From assembly GCF_050176255.1 (NCBI RefSeq), contig NZ_JBFXIE010000033.1: a DNA stretch of 37,347 bases, one strand, 5' to 3'. Source of the DNA: JBFXIE01 sp050176255. Lineage in GTDB: Bacteria; Pseudomonadota; Gammaproteobacteria; Burkholderiales; Burkholderiaceae_C. Numbering within the stretch: the stretch's first letter is position 1; every line of letters begins with the position of its first letter. The notes under the pieces were generated by a model. It did no database searches and was not told the origin of the DNA. It saw nothing but the letters and a program-made list of their open reading frames with translations. A program made the position numbers and the translations under genes. Below are positions 1-6,839 of this stretch, one piece after another.

Positions 1-62
1 TTGCGAAGGTCATACAGCGCCTGGGCAATCACGGCCTGGTTGAGCGGATGCGATGTGGACAT
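1..62 (-). CDS. DUF2857-like ICE protein, N-terminus only
   Basis: Only the first 20 codons are in the window; the protein begins MSTSHPLNQAVIAQALYDLR. A strong ribosome binding site (GAGGGAGG) precedes the ATG at 62. The start lies 14 bp beyond the parB stop codon, so it should be co-transcribed with parB. In PFGI-1/ICEclc-type elements a DUF2857 gene commonly follows parB, and the visible residues fit my memory of that family. The identification is therefore mainly from position. Confidence 0.5.
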   Translation of the reverse strand, partial: MSTSHPLNQAVIAQALYDLR

Positions 63-76
63 GCGGCCTCCCTCGC

Positions 77-1756
77 TCACGTCCCGGGCGCCGTGGTGCC
101 GGCTTCCAGGTCCAGCAGACGCCGGGCGAGGCGCAGCAGCCGAAAGAGCTTGACCAACGCCGTGTCGCTCAAGCGCCTTGCGCCGCTGCCATGGCCTTGG
201 CTCTGGCCGTGCAACAGGGTCGGCAGGTCGGCGGCGAGCTGCGCGCCGTCCAGGCCCGCTTCGGCGACGGGCTGACCCGTCAGGGAAGTGAGCAGCGTCA
301 GCACCGCGCGGCCGAGCGGCGACGGGGCTTGGCCGCGGGCGCGGCACGCAAACCCGATGCCATCGGCGCGATCCTCGATGCACTCGTCCAGGCCTGCCTC
401 CCCGGCGATCTCGCGCGCGAACTGCGCGATGTGGATGCGCAGCCGATCGGGCGTGTCCAGGCCGGCGTCGATGTACCAGACGTCGGAGATCGGATAGAGT
501 CCGCCGGCTTGCACCGGGATGGACTGCAGCACGCTCGCCGAGAAGTCGGGCGGCAGCGCATCGCCCAACTGGTCGGCGACCATGCGCTGGATCGATTGGA
601 GCCGTTCTGTCGTCGGTGCTGGCGAGACGATGTGCTCGCGAAGCAGATCGCCCGGTGCGGCCGGCTGGCTTCCCGTGGCCGCTTCGCCAACCGCCGTGTC
701 GTCGTGGCGCAAGGTGGGCTCGGACGCCGGAGGGCTGGCGGGTGGAGGACCGGCCGCCGCTGCAGGCGTGGCGATGGACGATGCTGCGCCCGGCGGAGTC
801 GGCGTGCCGGCGGTGGGCGAAGGCAACGCCGGCTGCGCCGCAGGTGGCGTCGGGTCACTGACCAGCGCCCGGTGGCGGCTTTCCGATTCGGTCAGGTCCA
901 GCGCCAGCACGTCGTAGCCGATGCCCAGCAGCTCGGACATCTGGCCGATCAGCTCGTCTTGCACGCGCTGCGGCGCGAACTCGTCGCCCTGCGTGTCGAA
1001 CTGCGCCAGCACCTCCTGAAAGAAACTGTCGAAGTCCAGCGGCAGCGAACGGTCCTTGGCGTAGTGCTCCCAGGTGCGTTTGCAGGCCGTGCGCATGACC
1101 GACAGCCGCTCGACCTGGTGGCGCCCCAGGCCGCCATAGAGCACAGTGGGAATGGCGGGCAGCAGGTAGCGCACCGCGTCGGCCATGCGGGTGATGTGCG
1201 ACCGCTGGACGGGGAAGCCATCGGCCGCCAGGCGGCGGGCCAGTTCCGACTGGCTCAGGGCGGCGCCGCTCTCCTGCTCGTAGAACTCCCGTGCTTTCTC
1301 GACGCCGAGCGCGCGCTCGATGAACGTGAGGCCGCCGCGCAGTTCGTTCTCGGCAAGATGCCCGGTCAGCGCGACGATTTCACCGCGCTCCGGCCATGGT
1401 CGGAACAGGCACGATATGCGGAAGAAGCGTTCTTCCTTGGTCTCCGACCAGAGTTCGCGCAGGATCGCCAGTCGCGTGTTGCCGCCGTTGCGGATGATGT
1501 AGTGGTCCTCGCCGGGCCTGCGCGTGATGGCCGGCGCCGCGTCCAGGCCGCGCTCGCGGATGGATGCCTTGATTTCCTCGTAAGCCGGGTTGCGCTTCAT
1601 GCGCGGGTCATGGTCGTAGGGCCGCAACTGGTCCAGCGTCACGACCATGGGCGTGTCCGCGATCGGGTCGCTCAAGGCCGTAGCCGCTGGGCCGCTGCGC
1701 TCGAAGCCGGCCGCGAGCAGCTTGCCTGCCATGTCCTGCGAGGTCATGTCAGCCAT
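77..1756 (-). CDS. parB: ParB family protein, ICE (PFGI-1) class
   Basis: A 559-residue ParB-like protein. The N-terminal ParB/Srx fold (about residues 30-200) contains GGNTRL at 91-96, the nucleotide-binding GNTR-type motif, and TGHLAENE further on. A helix-turn-helix-like stretch follows (SQSELARRLAADGFPVQRSHITRM region), then a Pro/Ala/Ser-rich linker and a C-terminal domain typical of the long ICE ParB class rather than chromosomal ParB (about 300 residues). I chose ATG 1756 because a GAGGGG ribosome site precedes it; an upstream ATG at 1834 in the same frame has no support. The gene overlaps the preceding small gene by 8 bp, so translation is probably coupled. Likely role: maintenance of the excised element together with ParA. 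No parS site was identified. Confidence 0.85.
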   Translation of the reverse strand: MADMTSQDMAGKLLAAGFERSGPAATALSDPIADTPMVVTLDQLRPYDHDPRMKRNPAYEEIKASIRERGLDAAPAITRRPGEDHYIIRNGGNTRLAILRELWSETKEERFFRISCLFRPWPERGEIVALTGHLAENELRGGLTFIERALGVEKAREFYEQESGAALSQSELARRLAADGFPVQRSHITRMADAVRYLLPAIPTVLYGGLGRHQVERLSVMRTACKRTWEHYAKDRSLPLDFDSFFQEVLAQFDTQGDEFAPQRVQDELIGQMSELLGIGYDVLALDLTESESRHRALVSDPTPPAAQPALPSPTAGTPTPPGAASSIATPAAAAGPPPASPPASEPTLRHDDTAVGEAATGSQPAAPGDLLREHIVSPAPTTERLQSIQRMVADQLGDALPPDFSASVLQSIPVQAGGLYPISDVWYIDAGLDTPDRLRIHIAQFAREIAGEAGLDECIEDRADGIGFACRARGQAPSPLGRAVLTLLTSLTGQPVAEAGLDGAQLAADLPTLLHGQSQGHGSGARRLSDTALVKLFRLLRLARRLLDLEAGTTAPGT

Positions 1757-2018
1757 GGCCGCACCCCTCGCAGTCCCCACGACCGCCGGCCGGCGCCATG
1801 CGGGCCTCTCGCTCGGCGCGGCGGATCTGCGCACGGGCGTTCAATTCGGCCCGGTGGTCACTCGCTGTCGAACTCGTGTAGATCGCCGCGCAGCCGGCCT
1901 TGGTGAACTTGAGGTGCCCGCCCGGCGTGCGCTTGACGTGCCAGCCCTCACCGACCGCGAACTCGATCAGGGCGCGCAGCCGCTTGTGGCCGCGGGCCAG
2001 CTCATGTGCGTTCGCCAT
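1749..2018 (-). CDS. Small HicA-like protein in the shi position between parA and parB
   Basis: This 89-residue basic protein begins MANAHELARGHKRLRAL and carries a GWHVKRTPGGHLKF segment. That is the pattern of HicA-like small RNA-binding folds, with the glycine pair followed by the histidine expected at the active site. It then reads IYTSSTASDHRAELNARAQ. ATG 2018 is preceded by GGGAGG and overlaps the end of parA by 17 bp; the stop overlaps parB by 8 bp, so all three genes look translationally coupled. In ICEclc the gene at this position is shi, linked to growth arrest of transfer-competent cells. Equating the two is inference from position. No HicB partner is visible. Confidence 0.65.
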   Translation of the reverse strand: MANAHELARGHKRLRALIEFAVGEGWHVKRTPGGHLKFTKAGCAAIYTSSTASDHRAELNARAQIRRAEREARMAPAGGRGDCEGCGHG

Positions 2019-2877
2019 GGGGCCTCCCAGGATCAAGAGGTCGCTGCGGGCGGCCGGATACTTGAGCCAGTCGGTCCTGCCATTGCGGGAACAACTCGCT
2101 GGCGAGCGCGCGCATCGTGTCGAGCGCGGCAGGGGCGACTCTGCCGGGCGGCTGGCGGTGCTCGACCCGATGCACCGGCAGGCCGCGCGTTGCGGCACGT
2201 GGATACGCTTCTATGGCCGGCACGTCGGTGGCGAGCACGCGGATGCCGGCGCTGTCCTGGAACAGGTCGCGCAAGGCCTGCTGGATCAGCCGTGCGTTGG
2301 CGGACACCGGGTGGACGCGGTTGATGAGCAAGTGCAGCGGCGGCGGTTCGATGCCCAGGTGCCGGTACGGCGCAATGTCTTCGAGCAACTGCATGGTGCC
2401 GCGCCGCAGCTCGCGTGCCGCGAGGATCTCCGGCGTGACGGGCGACAGCGCGAGATCGGAGGCGAGCACCGCCATCTCCAGCAGCACGGAACGCGCGCCC
2501 TGGGTGTCGATCAGCACCAGGTCGTAGAGGGGAGCAAGTGCTGGCAGCAGATGCCGCAACCGCAGGCGGCCATCCGGCGCATGCAGCAACAACGTGTTCA
2601 GCTCGCCCCGGTGGTCGTCGGACAGCACCAGGTCCAGGCCCGCGATGATCGTGCGGGACACGAGCTGGCCAAGGTCGCGCTCGTTGAAGGCCAACAGCTC
2701 ATAGATGCCGCCCGGCGCGCGCTGGGTCAGTTCGTAGTAGGAGGACAAGGTGGGCTGCACGTCGAGATCGAGCAGCAGCACGCGCAGGCCCGCGTCCGCG
2801 GCGAGCCCGCCCAGGTTGGCGGCCGTCGTGGTCTTGCCGACGCCGCCCTTCGTTGAAATGATGGACACGACCTGCAT
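2002..2877 (-). CDS. parA: ParA family ATPase of the ICE
   Basis: A 291-residue ParA/Soj-type ATPase. The deviant Walker A motif KGGVGKTTT starts at residue 10 (signature lysine K10, P-loop K15). The Walker A' segment is LLLDLDVQPTLS at about 34-45, and the Walker B-like LVLIDTQGA lies at about 120-128. There is no N-terminal DNA-binding extension, so this is the short ParA type. The ATG at 2877 follows GGAGAG. The gene sits 42 bp downstream of alpA and overlaps the next gene, so it belongs to the alpA-parA-(shi-like)-parB operon. ParA works with ParB in partition or stabilisation of the element; in ICEclc the operon is also part of the transfer-competence programme. Confidence 0.9.
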   Translation of the reverse strand: MQVVSIISTKGGVGKTTTAANLGGLAADAGLRVLLLDLDVQPTLSSYYELTQRAPGGIYELLAFNERDLGQLVSRTIIAGLDLVLSDDHRGELNTLLLHAPDGRLRLRHLLPALAPLYDLVLIDTQGARSVLLEMAVLASDLALSPVTPEILAARELRRGTMQLLEDIAPYRHLGIEPPPLHLLINRVHPVSANARLIQQALRDLFQDSAGIRVLATDVPAIEAYPRAATRGLPVHRVEHRQPPGRVAPAALDTMRALASELFPQWQDRLAQVSGRPQRPLDPGRPHGERT

Positions 2878-2919
2878 GGCGCTCTCCGGCTGGGAATGGG
2901 AAGTCCGCGGGAGAGCGGG

Positions 2920-3132
2920 TCAGGTCCGGTGGTTGAGGCGCTCGGCGATCCACTGGTCGATTTCGATCGAATCCCAGCCGACAGCGCGCACGCCCAGGCG
3001 CAGCGCCTGAGGGAACTGGCGCTTCTTCATCAGGTTGTAGATGTGGGCGCGTTTGAAGCCGGACTTCGCTTCGACTTCATCGAGCCGCAGGATGCGGCGC
3101 TCGTTCGGCGGGAGTACAGGGGTCTGCGACAT
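2920..3132 (-). CDS. alpA: AlpA family phage/ICE transcriptional regulator
   Basis: A 70-residue AlpA-type winged-helix/MerR-like excisionase fold: ILRLDEVEAKSGFKRAHIYNLMKKRQFP then a basic wing and WDSIEIDQWIAERL. AlpA proteins control excision or early genes of phages and ICEs. ATG 3132 was chosen because AGGAG lies 8 bp upstream; a GTG at 3141 in frame is too close to that site. It is the first gene of the minus-strand operon, and the 118 bp upstream carry a cluster of ATTGCA half-sites (3206-3232) and a weak promoter (TTGCAA-N18-TCTATT read on the minus strand). It resembles the bistability-controlled PalpA region of ICEclc in layout only. Confidence 0.85.
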   Translation of the reverse strand: MSQTPVLPPNERRILRLDEVEAKSGFKRAHIYNLMKKRQFPQALRLGVRAVGWDSIEIDQWIAERLNHRT

Positions 3133-3205
3133 GGCGGTCACTCCTGAACGCTCGGTGGCGTTTGTTGGCGTGACCTCTATTCAATAGACCTGGCTGCGGA
3201 AAGAC

Positions 3206-3232
3206 ATTGCAAATGCAATCTCCGCGATTGCA
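3206..3232. promoter_or_regulatory. Candidate operator upstream of alpA: three ATTGCA half-sites
   Basis: ATTGCA occurs at 3206-3211 and 3227-3232 (21 bp apart, two helical turns), with the inverted copy TGCAAT at 3214-3219. This makes two overlapping inverted repeats: ATTGCA-AA-TGCAAT and GCAATC-N5-GATTGC. The second half of the first repeat overlaps a plausible -35 (TTGCAA, minus strand) for alpA. The binding protein is unknown. Confidence 0.5.
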
Positions 3233-3250
3233 CATACAAGCTGGATAACC

Positions 3251-3997
3251 TCATGCGCTTGCGCTACGAACGTACCTCTTAGCGTTGGCGAACTTTCCGT
3301 TTAAGGTGCGCTCAGTGATGCCCATGGTGCCGCCGTAGTGGGCGACCAATGCAGAGACAAGGGCCTCCTGCGTTTTGAAGCTGGAATAGGGCACGCCTGA
3401 AGGCGACTGGCTCAGCATCAGCGTCAACATCCCTCCAATGATGTTGAGATAGGTCGTTTCCGCCCGTTCGCTGATCTCGCATTGCTTGGATGCCAACAGC
3501 ACCGAGGATTGCTTGAGTAGCGTGTCGTGCTGCTCCTGCAGTTCTCGCATCTCACGTCGGGCTTGTTCAAGCGCGGCCTGAAGGGCCAGCCGCTCCACGA
3601 GGATCGCCTGTCCTGTTTCCATGGTGATGAAAGGATGCGCCATGCGTTCGCCACGGCTGAACAGAAATCCTGGCCGGTGCTCGGGATAGTGGGTGCGCAT
3701 CCAGCGTTTTAGATCGACATGGCGAACAGTCAGATCCAGAGAATTGAGCAGGTTCGGATCATTGAGCGTGATCCCGTTCTTGCCGTAGGGCAGCTCTCCG
3801 TTGAGGATGCCGTCATAGATACGTTCCGAGTGCAGCCGGCACTCATTCCATCGAGGGCAGTTCAGCGACCGAGGCAGGACACGCGGTGACGCGATCGTGG
3901 CCAGGATCATCGGGAGATACCGCAGCAACCCAGCCCATCGGATGGCCGCCTCGATGGGACGATAGAACACCTTTGATGTTGAAATGTCCTTGTGCAT
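3251..3997 (-). CDS. Conserved hypothetical protein of ICE/genomic-island type
   Basis: I do not recognise a function. The 248-residue protein begins MHKDISTSKVFYRPIEAAIRW and is soluble. It contains ERIYDGILNGELPYGKNGI and a conserved-looking HVDLKRWMRTHYPEHRPGFL segment. A predicted coiled coil (about residues 130-175, heptad-like ALEQARREMRELQEQHDTLL) follows. A basic C-terminus (ERTLNGKFANAKRYV) resembles those of conserved island proteins I recall from Pseudomonas and Burkholderiales. ATG 3997 has AAAGGAG 8 bp upstream; longer in-frame starts up to 4201 lack a ribosome site. It lies upstream of alpA in the same orientation, separated by 118 bp containing the alpA control region. Confidence 0.65.
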   Translation of the reverse strand: MHKDISTSKVFYRPIEAAIRWAGLLRYLPMILATIASPRVLPRSLNCPRWNECRLHSERIYDGILNGELPYGKNGITLNDPNLLNSLDLTVRHVDLKRWMRTHYPEHRPGFLFSRGERMAHPFITMETGQAILVERLALQAALEQARREMRELQEQHDTLLKQSSVLLASKQCEISERAETTYLNIIGGMLTLMLSQSPSGVPYSSFKTQEALVSALVAHYGGTMGITERTLNGKFANAKRYVRSASA

Positions 3998-4447
3998 GTC
4001 TTCGTCTCCTTTCGGGTGCGCTACATCACCGGCTCCTTTCTTGCCCAAGGGCTGTTGTGTCGTTATGGCCTGCGACGGACGCTTGAGGCGATGCCCTAAG
4101 CGAAGGCGGAGGAGGCCATTGGCGTCCGCCGCAGGTGGCCTTGTCTTGCTTGATATGCAAGAATCGATCAGTTGCCGGCCCATCGAGCGATGAGGACGCA
4201 AGCTCGATATTGGCGCTCACGGTACCAGCGTCATAGGTGGCGCAAAGCCCATCAAGACCGATTTGGTATGGTCTGATATCCAGACGGTTCAAGACCAGCG
4301 AGTTGAAGCGTTCGACGCCCCTACGTCCAGTTGGGGACTGGAAATCAGCGGTTAGTGATGCATCGCTCCACATGCTGATATATCGACAAAGTATCTGCCG
4401 CAGTACCAGTGACCCTGCCAGGTTGCCCCAGCACATAGGAGACGGAG
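3998..4447. other. 450-bp gap between divergent ICE genes
   Basis: No convincing gene is present. An open minus-strand frame crosses it (4026-4514), but it has no ribosome site and overlaps the DUF305 gene. The region must hold promoters for both flanking genes; I could not find one with good matches to both hexamers. A small GA-rich patch at 4436-4447 is the ribosome site of the DUF305 gene. Confidence 0.4.
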
Positions 4448-4948
4448 ATGGCTGAACATTCCCATGAACATCAACATCACACATCCGGTCAGATGGGTAA
4501 GCACGGCCGACCATACGCCAAGTTCTGGGTGAACATGGTGTTGGGCCTCGTCGTCATGTACTTCGTAATGTTCAGCATGATCGACGGCGCCAGGGACTTC
4601 AGAAACAATCTCAACATGCTCTACATGGCGGTCACTATGTGGGCGCCAATGGGCATCTTCATGCTAGCGACAATGCCCGGCATGTTTCCAAACCGGCGGC
4701 TCAATCTCGTGCTGTACGGCTTGTTTGCCGTTCTCACACTCGGTTCTTTTGCCGCTACCCGTGCTCAAACCGGAATCGGCGATCGACAGTTCATCGCGTC
4801 TATGGTCCCGCACCATTCGGGAGCGATCCTCATGTGCCGCGAGGCGCAGCTCTCAGATCCGGAACTCGTCAACCTATGCCAAGCGATTTCCGATGGCCAG
4901 CGCGCGGAGATCGAGCAGATGAACCGGATTGCTGCACGCCTTCGTTGA
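4448..4948 (+). CDS. DUF305 membrane protein with His-rich N-terminus
   Basis: A 166-residue membrane protein. A His-rich head (residues 2-12, including EHSHEHQHH) precedes three hydrophobic helices (about 27-47, 56-76 and 82-102). The C-terminal DUF305 domain follows, with the family signature MVPHHSGAI and MCREAQLSDPEL, the paired histidines being likely metal ligands. DUF305 proteins often sit in copper-resistance cargo of mobile elements, so a periplasmic copper-binding role is plausible but not shown. GGAGACGGAG precedes the ATG. No other metal-resistance gene is in the window, so it is a single-gene cargo or the last piece of a larger module. It is the last gene before the ICE end. Confidence 0.8.
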   Translation: MAEHSHEHQHHTSGQMGKHGRPYAKFWVNMVLGLVVMYFVMFSMIDGARDFRNNLNMLYMAVTMWAPMGIFMLATMPGMFPNRRLNLVLYGLFAVLTLGSFAATRAQTGIGDRQFIASMVPHHSGAILMCREAQLSDPELVNLCQAISDGQRAEIEQMNRIAARLR

Positions 4949-5238
4949 GGCTGGCTGCCACTACACTGGCGCCGCGTTGCGCTCCGGCGAAGTTAGCCGC
5001 AGCGATGTAAAGATGAGTACTTGCGGTGTTCCGATGCCGGCGGTTGTGTCCTACAGCCGTCCAGGTGCCAGGTAGTCCACGCGACACCACCCCGCGCTGC
5101 CTGCGGAGCGAGCGCAAGTCATGATCGTCGCAAGTTGGAGTTCGATAGCGAACCCGCTCAGCAGCTGGACGCATCAGGCGTAACGACGGGTGGATGGATC
5201 ATCCTTGGACGCTGGTGGAAGTGGTTGGATGAACTTTG
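4949..5238. other. Non-coding terminal region of the ICE
   Basis: About 290 bp between the DUF305 gene and the outward promoter. The open frame at 5021-5266 lacks a ribosome site and recognisable residues, so I see no gene. This is where integrase arm-binding or oriT-like sequences could lie, but I see no clear repeat array. Confidence 0.35.
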
Positions 5239-5267
5239 TTGCCGAGGGCGAAAAACAAGGCTATAAT
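5239..5267 (+). promoter_or_regulatory. Outward-facing sigma70 promoter at the ICE end (Pcirc-like)
   Basis: TTGCCG (5239-5244), a 17-bp spacer and a perfect TATAAT (5262-5267). It reads toward the attachment site 69 bp downstream of the -10. In ICEclc a constitutive promoter at the equivalent end (Pcirc) drives the integrase gene once the element is circular. The same function here is inference. In the integrated state it would transcribe toward tRNA-Cys. Confidence 0.65.
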
Positions 5268-5335
5268 TGAGTTCTTCGCTGATCACCACAGTGGAGAAAG
5301 TGATTGGGAAACAGAGACTTAGCGCTCTAGTGCAT

Positions 5336-5353
5336 GACTCGTTTCCCGCTCCA
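5336..5353 (+). other. attR: 18-bp tRNA-Gly 3'-end remnant
   Basis: GACTCGTTTCCCGCTCCA matches the last 18 nt of bacterial tRNA-Gly(GCC) (GTCTCGTTTCCCGCTCCA in E. coli) at 17 of 18 positions, including the terminal CCA. No tRNA-Gly body precedes it, as expected for the distal att copy of a tRNA-targeting ICE. As I recall, ICEclc uses the same 18-bp target. Confidence 0.8.
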
Positions 5354-5363
5354 GCATTTATTG

Positions 5364-5393
5364 AAAAAGGGGAAGCAATCGCTCCCCTTTTTT
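5364..5393 (+). terminator. Hairpin plus T-run between attR and tRNA-Cys
   Basis: A 10-bp stem (AAAAAGGGGA/TCCCCTTTTT) with a 9-nt loop, ending in a T-run. It has intrinsic terminator form in both directions. It lies in host DNA between the former tRNA-Gly and tRNA-Cys genes, so it could instead be a partial terminator or processing hairpin inside a tRNA operon. Confidence 0.6.
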
Positions 5394-5410
5394 ATCGGTC
5401 ATCGGAGTTT

Positions 5411-5484
5411 GGCGCGGTAGCAAAGCGGTTATGCACCGGATTGCAAATCCGTTTAGCCCGGTTCGACTCCGGGCCGCGCCTCCA
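5411..5484 (+). tRNA. tRNA-Cys (anticodon GCA)
   Basis: A 74-nt tRNA. The acceptor stem GGCGCGG (5411-5417) pairs with CCGCGCC (5474-5480), followed by T and an encoded CCA. The T-arm is CCCGG-TTCGACT-CCGGG. The anticodon loop TTGCAAA has GCA at 5443-5445. The top pair of the anticodon stem is C-T, otherwise the cloverleaf is regular. Only 17 bp separate it from the upstream hairpin, so it has no room for its own promoter and must be read from further upstream. Confidence 0.96.
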
Positions 5485-5506
5485 GTTACATCTCTCGTAG
5501 AACAAG

Positions 5507-5539
5507 CCGCTACAGCTTTTAAAAGCGTAGCGGTTTTTT
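5507..5539 (+). terminator. Intrinsic terminator of tRNA-Cys
   Basis: The stem CCGCTAC/GTAGCGG (5507-5513 with 5527-5533) is extended by an inner GCTTTT/AAAAGC palindrome and followed by TTTTTT. It lies 22 bp after the tRNA. Confidence 0.88.
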
Positions 5540-5747
5540 GTTTTGTGGCTGAAATTGCCGGGTCGCTGCCTTGAGTTGGAAGCCGTTCCAGCTTTTTCCG
5601 GGCGTGTCGGGCGTCTGGCCAGGTCTTGTGCGCCCTGCCAATCCACATCCGTCAGCAGCCCACGTGCCGCCCGGCGTAGGGTGGTGGTAACGCTACCTTG
5701 ACAGGGGCTGCAGCGCATGACTTGTCAGCGCCGCAGAGGTTGCCCGC

Positions 5748-6767
5748 CTACTTGCGGGTGTAGATCTGGTCGAACGCGGCGCCATCGGCAAAGTGGTCTC
5801 TGGCGGCCTTCTCCCATCCGCCGAAGGCCTGATCGATGGTGAACAGGTTGATCTTGGGCAGCTGCCTGGCGTATTTGGCCTGTGCCTTGGCTGAAGTGGG
5901 GCGGTAGAAGTGCTTGCCGATGATGTCCTGGGCTTCTTCGGTGTAGAGGTACTTGAGGTACTCCTCGGCCACGGCGCGCGTGCCCTTTTTGTCCACGTTC
6001 TTGTCCACCACCGTCACCGGGGGTTCGGCCAGGATCGAGAGCGACGGATAGACAAAATCGACCTTGCTGCCGAACTCTTTTTCCAGCAGATAGGCCTCGT
6101 TTTCCCAGCTGATGAACACATCGCCCTGATTGCGCTGCGCAAAGGTGATGGACGAGCCACGGGCGCCGGTATCCAGCACGGGCACATTGGCGTACAGCTT
6201 GGCGACGAACTCTTTGGCCTTGCCGTCGCCACCGTACTTGCGCTTGGCAAATTCCCACGCTGCCAGATAGTTCCAGCGCGCGCCGCCTGACGTCTTGGGG
6301 TTGGGCGTGATCACGCTGATGCCGGGCTTGACGAGGTCATCCCAGTCGCGGATGCCCTTGGGATTGCCCTGGCGCACCACCAGCACGATGGTGGAGGTGT
6401 AGGGTGAGCTGTTGTGCGGCAGGCGCTTTTGCCAGTCCTTCGGAATCCAGCCGCCGTTGTTGTGCAAGGCGTCCACGTCGCCTGCCAGTGCCAGCGTCAC
6501 CACATCGGCCTCCAGCCCATCGATCACCGACCGTGCCTGCTTGCCCGAGCCGCCGTGGCTTTGTTTGATGGTTACGTCCTGGCCGGTCTTGGCCTTCCAG
6601 TGCTTGGCGAAAGCCTGGTTGTATTCCACATACAGTTCGCGCGTCGGGTCGTACGACACGTTGAGCAGGTTCACGGATTGCGCAAACGACGGTTGTGCCG
6701 TCAAGGCGATAACGCTGGTCAGTCCAGCAGCGATGGGAAGCTTGATCAGGATGCGCTTGAAATTCAT
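5748..6767 (-). CDS. sbp: Sulfate ABC transporter periplasmic substrate-binding protein
   Basis: A 339-residue periplasmic binding protein of the sulfate/thiosulfate (Sbp/CysP) family. It has a Sec signal peptide (MNFKRILIKLPIAAGL..., cleavage after SFA at about residue 29). The mature protein starts QSVNLLNVSYDPTRELY, the family hallmark. Ligand-site segments include QSHGGSGKQARSV (about 69-81), TSGGARWNYLAAW and DVFISWENEA. Length matches the family. It would deliver sulfate to a CysTWA permease for cysteine synthesis. No permease or ATPase gene is next to it: downstream is only tRNA-Cys and its terminator, so the partner genes must be elsewhere. A promoter and an AT-rich inverted repeat lie upstream. 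Confidence 0.93.
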   Translation of the reverse strand: MNFKRILIKLPIAAGLTSVIALTAQPSFAQSVNLLNVSYDPTRELYVEYNQAFAKHWKAKTGQDVTIKQSHGGSGKQARSVIDGLEADVVTLALAGDVDALHNNGGWIPKDWQKRLPHNSSPYTSTIVLVVRQGNPKGIRDWDDLVKPGISVITPNPKTSGGARWNYLAAWEFAKRKYGGDGKAKEFVAKLYANVPVLDTGARGSSITFAQRNQGDVFISWENEAYLLEKEFGSKVDFVYPSLSILAEPPVTVVDKNVDKKGTRAVAEEYLKYLYTEEAQDIIGKHFYRPTSAKAQAKYARQLPKINLFTIDQAFGGWEKAARDHFADGAAFDQIYTRK

Positions 6768-6809
6768 GGGGGCCTCTGGGTATGAATGGGGGATCGGTGT
6801 GAATCACCG

Positions 6810-6839
6810 ATAACACTCATTCTGGGAGGCGCTATTCAA
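6810..6839 (-). promoter_or_regulatory. Predicted sbp promoter
   Basis: On the minus strand TTGAAT (6839-6834), an 18-bp spacer and TGTTAT (6815-6810), about 43 bp upstream of the sbp ATG. Confidence 0.45.

Larger units (their letters stand above)
1..5353. mobile_element. Right-hand end of an ICEclc/PFGI-1-type integrative and conjugative element
   Basis: This is the partition/regulation end of an ICE; the rest lies left of the window. The sequence shows a minus-strand block alpA-parA-small gene-parB-(DUF2857-like), the order I know from ICEclc (alpA-parA-shi-parB). The right boundary is an 18-bp copy of a tRNA-Gly 3' end at 5336-5353. An outward promoter lies just inside it. The conjugation genes and integrase are not visible, so the family assignment rests on these genes and the end structure. 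Inference: a complete tRNA-Gly gene and an integrase gene lie at the far left end. Confidence 0.82.

Noticed and set aside
53..1906. 617-codon plus-strand open frame opposite parB
   Set aside because: Antisense shadow of a GC-rich gene; parB has family motifs and a ribosome site, this frame has neither.
4026..4514. 162-codon minus-strand frame between the two divergent ICE genes
   Set aside because: No ribosome site, no recognisable domain, overlaps the DUF305 start. A decayed gene cannot be excluded.
5021..5266. Open frame just inside the ICE end
   Set aside because: No ribosome site and unnatural composition; the space is better explained as non-coding ICE end with an outward promoter.
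5743..5758. CCCGC/GCGGG inverted repeat at the end of sbp
   Set aside because: Overlaps the stop codon and has no T-run; probably chance in GC-rich sequence.
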